Origin: an uncultured Clostridium sp.
Lineage (GTDB): Bacteria > Bacillota > Clostridia > TANB77 > CAG-508
Assembly (NCBI GenBank): GCA_958413095.1
Contig: CATYUF010000001.1
Span: 1-64,000, forward strand
Reading direction: 5' to 3'
Length of the DNA: 64,000 nt
Under the pieces are notes generated by a model that saw only the letters and a program-made list of their open reading frames with translations, did no database searches and had not been told where the DNA came from. The translations under genes were made by a program, and so were the position numbers. This document shows, one piece after another, positions 34,819-45,952 of the stretch (positions are counted from its first letter, which is position 1; each line of letters opens with the position of its first letter).

Positions 34819-36297
34819 TTAAAGAATAATACAAATTAATCCACCACTACCTTCGTTAACAATTCTTTCCAAAGTTTCTTGTAATTTTACCTGAGCTTCT
34901 TCTGGCATTTTAGCAAGTTTAGTTTGTAAGCCTTCATTAACAAGTTCATGTAAGCTTTTTCCGAAAATATTTGATTCCCAAATTTTCTTAGGGTCACTTT
35001 CAAATTCAGATAGTAAATAATTAACAAGTTCTTCAGACTGTTTTTCAGAACCAACAATAGGAGAAACTTCAGTAGCTACATTAGTACGAATTAAGTGAAT
35101 ACTTGGAGCTGTTGCTTTTAATTTTACACCAAATTTTGACCCTTGTTTTACCATTTCAGGTTCTTCTAATATTAATTCATCTATTGATGGAGTGACGATA
35201 CCATAGCCTTTTCGATTAACTTCATCTAAAGCATAAGAGATTTTATCATATTTTTTCTTTGTACTAGCAAGTTCAGATATAATACTAAATAAATCACCTT
35301 CGTTAGTAACAGCAACACCAGTAATTTCAGATAGAACTTTATAAAACAATTCTTCTTTTAATTGTATTTCAACATTAACTTTTCCTGTACCTAGTTGAAT
35401 ATCTGAAATAGAAGTTTTTGAAATAATTTCTGTTTGCTTAATAGTATCAACACAATTAGAGATTTCTTTTAGCATATTAATACTTGAAAAAGCATCTTTA
35501 ATTTCCTTATATAATTCAGCTTTAAGAGGATGCTCAATACTTAATCCATCAATCCATCTAGGAAATTTTATACTAATTTGATCAACAGGGAATTCATATA
35601 AAATCTTTGAGAAAATAGTATTAATATTTTCTATCGTTAAATATTCACAATTAATTGGCATTACAGAAGTATTATATTTATCACTTAGTTTTTTAGCTAG
35701 TTCTTTTGCATATTCAGAGTCAGGGTCATTAGAGTTTAATAAAATTATAAATGGTTTATTAAGTTCTCTTAATTCACTTACAACTCTTTCTTCAGCTTTG
35801 ATATAATCTTCTCTTGGAATATCAGTAATTGAACCATCTGTTGTAACTAAAATTCCAATAGTAGAATGTTCAGTTATTACTTTTTTTGTTCCAATTTCGG
35901 CAGCTTTTTCAAAAGGAATTTCTTCTTCAGACCAAGGGGTTTTTACCATTCTAGGCATATCATCTTCTAAATATCCTATAGCATTATCAACTAGATAACC
36001 AACACAATCTACAAGTCTTGTCTTAAATTTTAAATTATCATCTAATGTGATTTCAATAGCTTCATTAGGAATAAATTTGGGTTCTGTCGTCATTATAGTT
36101 TTTCCACCTGCACTTTGTGGAAGTTCATCTTTAGCTCGTTCTTTTTTATATTCATTATCAATATTAGGAATGACTAATAAGTCCATAAATCTTTTTATAA
36201 AAGTAGATTTACCAGTCCTTACAGGACCGACAACTCCTACATAAATATCACCATCAGTTCTTTTTGCGATGTCTTGATACAATCTTGTATTTTCCAT
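34819..36297 (-). CDS. spoIVA: Stage IV sporulation protein A
   Basis: 492 residues, full length. The N-terminal ATPase domain has Walker A GVVGPVRTGKSTF (about 22-34) and LVDCVGY as Walker B-like stretch. The middle and C-terminal domains are as in B. subtilis SpoIVA, ending with a short hydrophobic tail (GSGGLICIIL). It polymerises on the forespore membrane as the base of the spore coat. Divergent from the UDP-sugar pyrophosphorylase gene. Confidence 0.95.
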   Translation of the reverse strand: MENTRLYQDIAKRTDGDIYVGVVGPVRTGKSTFIKRFMDLLVIPNIDNEYKKERAKDELPQSAGGKTIMTTEPKFIPNEAIEITLDDNLKFKTRLVDCVGYLVDNAIGYLEDDMPRMVKTPWSEEEIPFEKAAEIGTKKVITEHSTIGILVTTDGSITDIPREDYIKAEERVVSELRELNKPFIILLNSNDPDSEYAKELAKKLSDKYNTSVMPINCEYLTIENINTIFSKILYEFPVDQISIKFPRWIDGLSIEHPLKAELYKEIKDAFSSINMLKEISNCVDTIKQTEIISKTSISDIQLGTGKVNVEIQLKEELFYKVLSEITGVAVTNEGDLFSIISELASTKKKYDKISYALDEVNRKGYGIVTPSIDELILEEPEMVKQGSKFGVKLKATAPSIHLIRTNVATEVSPIVGSEKQSEELVNYLLSEFESDPKKIWESNIFGKSLHELVNEGLQTKLAKMPEEAQVKLQETLERIVNEGSGGLICIIL

Positions 36298-36399
36298 CTA
36301 TATACCTCCTTCATAAAATTCAAGAAATGTTTGTACTAAATTACTTTAATTAATGTATATTGATAAAACATAGAATATATTACAAGTTTTATAAAAAAC

Positions 36400-36428
36400 T
36401 TGATAAATAAATTAACATGTGCTAAAAT
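36400..36428 (+). promoter_or_regulatory. Promoter of the UDP-sugar pyrophosphorylase gene
   Basis: TTGATA (36400) and TAAAAT (36423) with a 17-nt spacer, 55 bases before the ATG at 36484. Confidence 0.55.
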
Positions 36429-36483
36429 GACATTATTATAGAAGAAACATATAATATACTAAAAGACAAAAGGAGCGACTAAT

Positions 36484-37728
36484 ATGGATAAAATGCAAGA
36501 TATTATAGATATATTAAAAACATATAATCAAGAACATATTATAAATTTATTAGAAAAAATAAATGAAGAACAAGAAAAAGATTTAATCGAACAAATAAGT
36601 AATATAGATTTTCATCAAATGAAAGAGTTATTTGATAACACAAAAAAAGAAGTAGAGATTAAAGAAAATAAAATAGAACCATTAGAATACTTAGATAAAG
36701 ACAAATTATCAAAAGAAACTAGAGACAGATTTGATAAATTAGGCTCAGAAGTATTAGAAAAAGGCGAGTATGCAGTAGTGACAATGGCAGGAGGGCAAGG
36801 TACAAGATTAGGTCATACAGGGCCGAAAGGAACTTTTAAATTAGATGTATATGGAAAAGGTAAATATTTATTTGAAATATTAATAGAAAATTTAAAAGAA
36901 GCTAATAAGAAGTATGGAAAAGTCATTCCATGGTACATAATGACAAGCAAAGAAAATAATGCAGAAACAAAAGCATTTCTAGAAAAAAATAATTATTTTG
37001 GATATCCAAAAAATAGTGTTACTTTGTTTGAACAAGGAGAATTGCCTCTTATAAATACAGAAGGAAGATTATTAATAGGAAAAAATAAAAAAATCAGAGA
37101 AGCATCAGATGGTAATGGAGGAACATATTTTTCTCTTAGAGCAAGTGGCTGCTTAGCTGACATGAAAGAAAAGGGGATTAAATGGATTTTCATAGGTGGG
37201 GTAGATAATGCACTATTAAAAATGGCAGATGTAACATTACTAGGAATGGCAATAGATAAAAATGTTCAAATTGCATCAAAGTCAATAGTAAAAGCAAATC
37301 CACATGAGAAAGTAGGAGTATTTGCTAAAATGAATGGACATCCAAAAGTTATAGAATATTCAGAAATGCCTGAAAAAATGTCAGAAGAAGTTGATGATAA
37401 TGGAGAGCTAAAATATGGTGAGGCACATATAATGTGTAATCTATATACAATAGATGCAATAGAGAAAATAAGCAAAGAAACTTTAATGTATCATAGTGCT
37501 TTTAAGAAAAATGCATATATAGATGAAGATGGAAAAGAAATAATTCCAGAAGAACCAAATTCATATAAGTTTGAATCATTTATTTTTGATGCATTTGAAT
37601 TTTTTGATGATATAGCAATTTTAAGAGGAAAAAGAGAGGATGATTTTGCACCAGTAAAAAATAAAGAAGGTGTGGATAGTCCTAAAACTGCAAAAGAACT
37701 GTATGAAAAATTTTGGAACAGGAGTTAA
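36484..37728 (+). CDS. UDPGP-family uridylyltransferase
   Basis: 414 residues. The nucleotide-sugar motif VTMAGGQGTRLGHTGPKGTF (about 99-118) and IFIGGVDNALLKMADVTLLG place it in the UDPGP type 1 family, which activates GlcNAc-1-P or glucose-1-P with UTP. It is the eukaryote-like UDP-sugar pyrophosphorylase type rather than GlmU. The next gene is a lone left-handed beta-helix protein, so the pair may split the two GlmU functions. AAAGGAGCG ribosome site. Confidence 0.85.
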   Translation: MDKMQDIIDILKTYNQEHIINLLEKINEEQEKDLIEQISNIDFHQMKELFDNTKKEVEIKENKIEPLEYLDKDKLSKETRDRFDKLGSEVLEKGEYAVVTMAGGQGTRLGHTGPKGTFKLDVYGKGKYLFEILIENLKEANKKYGKVIPWYIMTSKENNAETKAFLEKNNYFGYPKNSVTLFEQGELPLINTEGRLLIGKNKKIREASDGNGGTYFSLRASGCLADMKEKGIKWIFIGGVDNALLKMADVTLLGMAIDKNVQIASKSIVKANPHEKVGVFAKMNGHPKVIEYSEMPEKMSEEVDDNGELKYGEAHIMCNLYTIDAIEKISKETLMYHSAFKKNAYIDEDGKEIIPEEPNSYKFESFIFDAFEFFDDIAILRGKREDDFAPVKNKEGVDSPKTAKELYEKFWNRS

Positions 37729-37777
37729 GGAATATTCTTAAATTCCTGTTTTATTTTTAGAAAGGATTTGATTTTAA

Positions 37778-38443
37778 ATGGAAGAATGTAAAATTAAAAA
37801 TTTATATAATTTAGAGGAAACAATAGCTAAAAGTTTATTAGAGGAAGCTACATATCCTTGGGAAGTATTAAGTAAAATAGAAGAATATATATTAAAAATA
37901 GGGGAAGAACTAAGCAAAGAAAATTATAATAAGGTAGGAGATAATGTTTGGATTGCAAAATCAGCAAAAGTTGCTCCAACAGCATATATAAATGGCCCAG
38001 CTATTATTGGGGAAAATGCAGAAGTTAGACATTGTGCATTTATTAGAGGGAATGCAATAGTTGGTAATAATGCAGTTGTTGGAAATTCAACTGAGCTTAA
38101 AAATGTTATTTTATTTAATAATGTTCAAGTTCCTCATTATAATTATGTTGGAGATTCTATTTTGGGCTATAAATCTCATATGGGTGCTGGTTCTATAACT
38201 TCTAATGTGAAGTCTGATAAGAAGATGGTAATTATAAAAAATGGAGATAAAACAATTGAAACTGGTAGGAAAAAAGTTGGAGCTATGATTGGAGATAATG
38301 TTGAGGTTGGTTGTGGATCTATTTTAAATCCTGGTACTGTTATTGGAAAGGATTCGAATGTGTATCCATTGTCTTCAGTTAGAGGTGTTGTGAAGGCTCA
38401 TAGTATTTATAAGAAAGATGGGGATATTGTCGATAAAGTTTAG
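37778..38443 (+). CDS. Left-handed beta-helix (GlmU C-terminal-like) protein
   Basis: 221 residues. A short helical N-terminus is followed by hexapeptide repeats from about residue 58 (IAKSAKVAPTAYINGPAIIGENAEVRHCAFIRGNAIVGNNAVVGNS) to 215, with NYVGDSILGYKSHMGAGSITSNVKSD resembling the acetyltransferase part of GlmU. Possible acyltransferase or sugar-nucleotide assembly partner of the upstream uridylyltransferase. The second half switches to T-ended codons. Confidence 0.8.
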   Translation: MEECKIKNLYNLEETIAKSLLEEATYPWEVLSKIEEYILKIGEELSKENYNKVGDNVWIAKSAKVAPTAYINGPAIIGENAEVRHCAFIRGNAIVGNNAVVGNSTELKNVILFNNVQVPHYNYVGDSILGYKSHMGAGSITSNVKSDKKMVIIKNGDKTIETGRKKVGAMIGDNVEVGCGSILNPGTVIGKDSNVYPLSSVRGVVKAHSIYKKDGDIVDKV

Positions 38444-38503
38444 ATTTTTGAAATCACTTTATTTTTTTATGAGTTTTGTATATAATATGAAATAGAATTT
38501 TAA

Positions 38504-40522
<2,019 letters not shown>

Positions 40523-40579
40523 AAGAAGGAAGGAGAGAATGATATATTTGAAATGTAAAATATATCGTTCGAAAAATAT

Positions 40580-40834
40580 ATGGACAAAAATTATACATTT
40601 GAAATGATGTGGGAAGATTTAGACAATGGCTATCAAATATATTACACATATGTTAGAAATAAATATTTATTATTTAAAACAGCACCTAATTGCTATACTC
40701 AAAAGTTGTTATCAGACCATTCAAAAAATCCTCAACCTAAAATGACAATGCTAACATTGAAAAGAGTTAGGGAGATGTTTCCTAATATGGAAGATATTGA
40801 GTATCGTATAGGAATATCTGAAACAGAAAATTAG
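40580..40834 (+). CDS. Small protein of unknown function
   Basis: 84 residues, MDKNYTFEMMWEDLDNGYQIYYTYVRNKYLLFKTAPNCYTQKLLSDH..., aromatic and acidic. The ATG at 40580 lacks a ribosome site. A strong one (AAGGAAGGAG) instead serves an ATG at 40539 in another frame that stops after 22 codons. This looks like either an upstream peptide or a third frameshift in the 40.5-42.6 kb stretch. No family recognised. Confidence 0.5.
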   Translation: MDKNYTFEMMWEDLDNGYQIYYTYVRNKYLLFKTAPNCYTQKLLSDHSKNPQPKMTMLTLKRVREMFPNMEDIEYRIGISETEN

Positions 40835-40915
40835 TAAGAGTTGATATAAGTGGATTTTTCCAGTAGATAAATTTATATTTAATGATTTATATGAAAAAGA
40901 AATGAGGTAGAAAAA

Positions 40916-41434
40916 ATGAAATTATTTTCAAAAGAAGTAAAAGATATGAACGAATTAAATGAAGTTCTAAAAAATAATAGTGAAATATCAAAAGAATATG
41001 AAGTTGCAGTAATTGTATATGCTTTCGATAAACATAATAAAATAGTTTTTCAAAGAAGAGGTCTAGGATGTAGAGACGAACAACTAAAACTAGAAACTAT
41101 TGGAGGAAGAGTAAAGAAAAGTGATATAGATTTTAGAACAGCTTTACAAAGAGAAATTACAGAAGAAGTTGGAACAGATGCAGACATTGAATTAGAAGAA
41201 TTTATTGTATCAACTTATGCTAAAACATTTGATGTAAGAAATAATAAAGAACAAGACTGGATTTATCTTGTTTATAAAGGAAATTTAAAAAGTGGAGAAT
41301 TAAAAATTGCTGAACCTAATAAATGTTTAGGATATGAAAGATATAAAATTGGAGATGTTGATGAAGATGAACTAAGTAATGGTGCAAGAGAACTATATAA
41401 TATTGTGAGTGAGAAATATAGATATTTAAAATAA
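40916..41434 (+). CDS. Nudix hydrolase
   Basis: 172 residues. A Nudix-like box GGRVKKSDIDFRTALQREITEEVG (about 60-85) contains the REITEEVG helix; spacing ahead of it is one to two residues off the consensus, so metal binding may be altered. Cleaves a nucleoside diphosphate linked to another group; substrate unknown. It precedes the HD-domain gene by about 20 bases. Confidence 0.78.
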   Translation: MKLFSKEVKDMNELNEVLKNNSEISKEYEVAVIVYAFDKHNKIVFQRRGLGCRDEQLKLETIGGRVKKSDIDFRTALQREITEEVGTDADIELEEFIVSTYAKTFDVRNNKEQDWIYLVYKGNLKSGELKIAEPNKCLGYERYKIGDVDEDELSNGARELYNIVSEKYRYLK

Positions 41435-41452
41435 GACGGAGGAAATCAATTA

Positions 41453-42071
41453 ATGAATTAGAGAATTAGTCCAATACATAGAGAATGAAATTTTTCCATT
41501 ATATAATAGAAATGAAGAAGGACATGGAATAAATCACATTAAAACAGTAATAAAAAGAAGTCTAGAATTAGCAGAAGATTATGATGTTGATATAGATATG
41601 GTTTATACAATAGCTTCATATCATGATTTAGGACATTATATAGATAGAAAGACACATGAAATAATATCAGCTAAAATATTTGTGGAAGATAAAAAAATAA
41701 TGCAATGGTTTACAGATGAGCAAATAATTATAATTAAAGAAGCAATAGAAGACCATAGAGCCTCTAGTAATCATGAGCCTAGAACTATATATGGGAAAAT
41801 AATAAGTACAGCAGATAGAACAATTATTGATATAGATAATACTATTAAGCGAACATATTCTTATGGAAAAAGAAACTATATAAACTTATCCGAAGAACAA
41901 CAAATTGAAAGAGTTTATAGGCATTTGACAGAAAAATACGGAGAAAATGGTTATGCAAAAGTATATTTAGAAGATAAAGCGTTTGAAGATGCTTTAGATA
42001 AATTAAGACAATCATTATCAAATAAAGAAGAATTTATTAAAAGAGTAAAAAGAGTAGTTAAAACAATATAA
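41453..42071 (+). pseudogene. HD-domain hydrolase, frameshifted at its start
   Basis: An HD-domain protein of about 204 codons with HxxxxV (GHGINHIKTV), the HD pair (SYHDLGHYID) and Asp in TADRT. The ribosome site CGGAGGA and ATG at 41453 open a frame that stops at once (ATG AAT TAG). The coding frame is one base out and has no start upstream of 41598. Removing one T at about 41457-41459 gives MNRELVQYIENEIFPLYN..., which reads straight into the HD domain. This is either a recent inactivation or a sequence error. Confidence 0.65.
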
Positions 42072-42231
42072 ACTTTTATCATAGCATTAACAAAACATAT
42101 TAATGGAGAAATATGGAGATAAAAATTGTAATACACATTTAAATAATCCAATAAATAGATGAACAAAGATTAGAAAGGATTGCAAAAAAATATTAGAATA
42201 GAAGAGTTATTGAGAAAGGACTGATATAAAA

Positions 42232-43342
42232 ATGAAAAATTATTATTTTACATCAGAAAGTGTTACAGAAGGACATCCAGATAAATTAGCAGATTTAATA
42301 TCAGATGTCATACTAGATGAATGTTTAAAACAAGACGAAAATTCTAAAGTGGCAGTTGAAACATTTTTATCAAGTAATTTAATAACAATAGCAGGGCAAA
42401 TAACATCAAAAGCTAAGTTTGATATAGAAAAAATTGTAAGAGATACAATAAAAGAAGTTGGCTATGATAATGAAAATACAGATATTGATTATAGAACTTG
42501 TGAAATACAAACTAAAATAACAAGGCAAAGTCCAGATATAGCACTTCGGTGTAGATATTGGTGGAGCAGGAGACCAAGGAATTATGTTTGGATATGCAAG
42601 CAATGAAACAGAAGAATATATGCCATATGGGATTTATCTTGCACATAAACTATCTAAAAAGTTGACAGAGGTAAGAAAAGAAAAAGTAATTCCATATTTA
42701 AGACCTGATGGAAAAACACAAGTTACTATTGAATATGAAAATAATAAGCCAAAAAGAATTGAGGCAATTTTAATATCAACACAACATCAAGAAGAAATAT
42801 CACAAGAAAAAATAAGAAAAGACATAATTGAAAAAGTAATAAAACCAGCAGTATCCAAAAATATGATGGATGAAAATACAAAAATCTATATAAATCCAAC
42901 AGGAAGATTTGTAATAGGAGGACCATTAGGAGATACTGGATTAACAGGCAGAAAAATAATAGTAGATACTTATGGAGGATATAGCAGGCACGGAGGAGGA
43001 GCTTTTTCAGGAAAAGATGCAAGTAAGGTAGATAGAAGTTCTACATATATGTTAAGACATATTGCTAAAAATATAGTAGCTAATAATTATGCAGAAAAAT
43101 GTGAAATACAAGTATCATATGCAATAGGAATGAAAGAACCCTTGTCTATATATGTTAATACATTTGGCACAGGAAAGAAAAGTGATGAAGAGCTTGCAGG
43201 TTTAATAAAAGAGAAATTTGATTTAACACCAAATGGAATAATTAATTATTTACATTTAAAAGAACCAATTTATAGTAAAACAACTAATTATGGACATTTT
43301 GGTAAAAAAGATTTACCTTGGGAAAAAGTAATAAAATTATAA
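42232..43342 (+). pseudogene. metK: S-adenosylmethionine synthetase, one-base frameshift
   Basis: The first frame (42232-42606) has the MetK N-terminus YYFTSESVTEGHPDKLADLISD up to QSPDIAL. It then runs into nonsense, while a second frame (to 43342) continues [24 protein letters not shown]... to the C-terminus. The break is an extra base in CTTCGGTGTA at 42544-42553; CTTGGTGTA would restore [12 protein letters not shown]. MetK is normally essential, so a sequencing or assembly error or a second metK elsewhere should be suspected. No SAM riboswitch is visible upstream. Confidence 0.85.
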
Positions 43343-43492
43343 AAAATAACCAACAAAGAATTTTTAATTTTATATATTAATACTTGGGGTAAAATAATAA
43401 AATATAAAGTTCACAAAGAATTCACAAAAGACCCAAAAATAGAACATAAAAAAATATTATATTAATAATCATAAACATCCCCTTTTTTTCAA

Positions 43493-43541
43493 AGCAACCT
43501 TAATATTTAACTAAGATTTATAATATTAAGGTTGTTTTTTG
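43493..43541 (+). terminator. Strong terminator downstream of metK
   Basis: GCAACCTTAATATT pairs with AATATTAAGGTTG, then T6. The rest of 43343-43757 is AT-rich with no gene visible. Confidence 0.85.
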
Positions 43542-43757
43542 TTATGCAAAATTGATTTAGTATTTTGAAAAAATATATTCTAGAAAGAGAAAATTTTACA
43601 GTTAAAAAATATATTTAAATTTTGTAGATTGAGAGTGGTAAACTACACTTTACTTAAAAATAAAATAGTGATAGAATGATGAAAACTTGTTAATAAAATT
43701 AAAGCTTCATGAAGTTTTTAATTTTACGAATATTTTGGAAAAAAGGAGAAGAGAAAA

Positions 43758-44825
43758 ATGAATAAATATTTTGAAAGTATAAAAAATGATGAAGTAAGAC
43801 AATATTTAGAATTATTATCACCAGAATTTCCAGAATGGTTATTAGAATATATATATACACCTGAAATGCTAAGAATTGATGGAGTATGTATGTCTTGTGG
43901 TACATGTTATACAAAGATATATAATGATAAATATTTTTATTCAACTTTAACACATAGTGTTGCTGTGGCTCTAATAATATGGAATTTTACTAAAGATAAA
44001 AAACAAACTCTATCAGGCTTATTCCATGATATTGCAACACCAGTTTTTAAACATTGTATTGATTTTATGAATGGAGATTCTGAAAAACAAGAGTCAACAG
44101 AAGAAAGAACAGAGCAAATAATTAAAAATTCAAAACAAATAATGAATTTATTAAATAGAGACAATATAAAAATTGAAGAAGTTTCGGATTATAAAATATA
44201 TCCAATTGCCGATAATGACACTCCAAAATTAAGTAGTGATAGATTAGAATATACACTATCAGGAGGACTATATCAAGTAAGGATATTCGATGTTGAACAA
44301 ATAAAGAAATATTATAATAATATAATTATTTCAAAAAATGAAAGTGGAACTGAAGAATTAGCATTTACAGATGAAAAAATATGTGAAGATTTTATACACA
44401 AAATTTCAAAATTATGGCCTCGTTGGGGTGAAGATGAGGACAGATTATGTATGCAATTTATAGCTGATATTGTAAAATCTATGTATAAAAAAGGATATAT
44501 TACAATTGATAATTTATATGAATTTTCAGAAAAAGAAATAATAGACAAAATTAAAAATTGTGAGGATTTATATATTAGGAATGCATTTATAAATTTTGAA
44601 GAAGCTCAGAGAAATTTAGTGTATAAAAGTCAAAAATTAAAAAATGAAATATATTGCACAAGTGTAAAAGGAAAGAAAAGATATATTAATCCTTTAGTAA
44701 TAAATGGTCAAAATGTTTCTAGAATAAAAGAAATTTCTGAAATAGCAAATAAAGATATTAAAGATTTTTTAAATATGAAAATGCATACTTATATTGGTTT
44801 GAATTTTGAATTCAAGCCATATTAA
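43758..44825 (+). CDS. HD-domain phosphohydrolase
   Basis: 355 residues. The HD set is visible: His in TLTHSVAVALIIWNF (about residue 66), HD in GLFHDIATPVFKHCIDFMNGD (about 93) and Asp in SSDRLEYTLSGGL (about 158). This spacing resembles dNTPase-like or other nucleotide-acting HD proteins. An N-terminal CMSCGTC Cys cluster (about 38-44) is unusual. Ribosome site AAAGGAGAAGAG. Substrate unknown. Confidence 0.78.
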   Translation: MNKYFESIKNDEVRQYLELLSPEFPEWLLEYIYTPEMLRIDGVCMSCGTCYTKIYNDKYFYSTLTHSVAVALIIWNFTKDKKQTLSGLFHDIATPVFKHCIDFMNGDSEKQESTEERTEQIIKNSKQIMNLLNRDNIKIEEVSDYKIYPIADNDTPKLSSDRLEYTLSGGLYQVRIFDVEQIKKYYNNIIISKNESGTEELAFTDEKICEDFIHKISKLWPRWGEDEDRLCMQFIADIVKSMYKKGYITIDNLYEFSEKEIIDKIKNCEDLYIRNAFINFEEAQRNLVYKSQKLKNEIYCTSVKGKKRYINPLVINGQNVSRIKEISEIANKDIKDFLNMKMHTYIGLNFEFKPY

Positions 44826-44829
44826 ATAG

Positions 44830-44902
44830 AAAAGCAGTTTTACTTGTTGTATAGAGAAAAGACTATATAGAGTTAAGATAAAAGAGGATTTTTTCTATGT
44901 AA
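44830..44902 (-). repeat. Dispersed foldable repeat, copy C
   Basis: Read on the minus strand it matches copy A: ACATAGAAAAAATC, CTTTTATCTT, CTATATAG, then TATACAACAAGTAAAA. It lies between the HD gene and the convergent gatD. Confidence 0.6.
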
Positions 44903-44904
44903 TA

Positions 44905-44962
44905 AAAAAATAAGACTAATAATAAGTATAATTTAAAATTATTATTAGTCTTATTTTTATTT
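44905..44962. terminator. Bidirectional terminator
   Basis: AATAAGACTAATAATAA pairs with TTATTATTAGTCTTATT, with A-run before and T-run after; it serves both the HD gene and gatD. Confidence 0.88.
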
Positions 44963-44991
44963 GGTTTATAGAAAATTGCATTTCTTACAAC

Positions 44992-45756
44992 TTAAAAATA
45001 ATATTTATTTGAAATATTATTTAAAAATCTATCAATTAATTGATTTCTACATAAATTTTCAAACCTATCATCTAAAGGCTCTAAAGCTAAATTTTCATCA
45101 TATTTTCTATCTAGACAATATTTTATAATATAATCAGCAAGTTCTGGATTTTTAGAAAGCAAAGGACCATGTAAGTATGTGGCAATAACATTATTTAAGA
45201 AAAATCCTTCATTAGTATCTCCAAATTTATTTCCATTTCCAAATAGAACTTTTCCAAAAGGACTACTAATATCATAAGTTTGTCCTCCATGATTTTCAAA
45301 ACCTATAACTTTAGTATTTTGGTTATTTATATTAACATCAAGAACAATATTTCCAATACATCTTTTTGTTCTATCTTCAATAGCTTCTGTATAATAAGGA
45401 AAAATACCTAAACCATCAATTATATTACCATTAACATCTTTATAATATTTACCAAAAAGCTGATAAGCTCCACAAATTAGTAAGAAAAATACTCCATTAG
45501 ATACAGCTTCTTTTATGCTATCTGTATATTTTACCAAATCTTCTGACAAGATACTTTGTTCATTATCAGCACCACCACCTGCAAAGACTAGGTCATAATC
45601 ATTAAAATTAGGTGGTACATCGCCAATAGAATATTCATCAATTTTACAAGCAAAACCTCTTTGCACAAGACGATATTTTAGAACTTGTATATTACCATAA
45701 TCTCCATATAATTCTAATATATCAGGATATAAATACAATATTTTTAATTCTTTCAT
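44992..45756 (-). CDS. gatD: Lipid II isoglutaminyl synthase, glutaminase subunit GatD
   Basis: 254 residues. Class I glutamine amidotransferase-like: LKILYLYPDILELYGDYGNIQVLKYRL, FAGGGADNEQ, nucleophile Cys in LLICGAYQLFGKYY, NHGGQTYD and the catalytic His in ATYLHGPLLSKNP. GatD supplies ammonia to MurT, which amidates the D-Glu of lipid II. murT lies upstream with a 196-base gap that holds the leader shared with rlmN; in most species the two genes are nearly contiguous. Confidence 0.92.
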   Translation of the reverse strand: MKELKILYLYPDILELYGDYGNIQVLKYRLVQRGFACKIDEYSIGDVPPNFNDYDLVFAGGGADNEQSILSEDLVKYTDSIKEAVSNGVFFLLICGAYQLFGKYYKDVNGNIIDGLGIFPYYTEAIEDRTKRCIGNIVLDVNINNQNTKVIGFENHGGQTYDISSPFGKVLFGNGNKFGDTNEGFFLNNVIATYLHGPLLSKNPELADYIIKYCLDRKYDENLALEPLDDRFENLCRNQLIDRFLNNISNKYYF

Positions 45757-45761
45757 ATTTT

Positions 45762-45820
45762 TCAGTCCTTATATAAATATTTAGGTATTTTTTATTATAA
45801 GGTTACCTATAAACCTTAAA
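45762..45820 (-). promoter_or_regulatory. Conserved leader of gatD, also found before rlmN
   Basis: Minus-strand order: AAGGTTTATAGGTAACCTT, A-rich spacer, ACCTAAATAT, TTATATAAGGACTGAAA with the ribosome site. It matches 25672-25733 closely. It could give gatD its own promoter inside the murT-gatD operon. Confidence 0.6.
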
Positions 45821-45952
45821 ATGATATATTATATAAAGTATATTTCAATAAAATCTATAATTTTTAATGCTTTTGAAATTTTTACTTTAATCAAAATATT
45901 ATACAACTTTTTAGTTTTACAACACAAAGAGAAAATAGCTTTAGTGTTAAAT

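Noticed and set aside
42072..42231. SAM riboswitch upstream of metK
   Set aside because: None of the conserved SAM-I/II/III core sequences or a following terminator is present.
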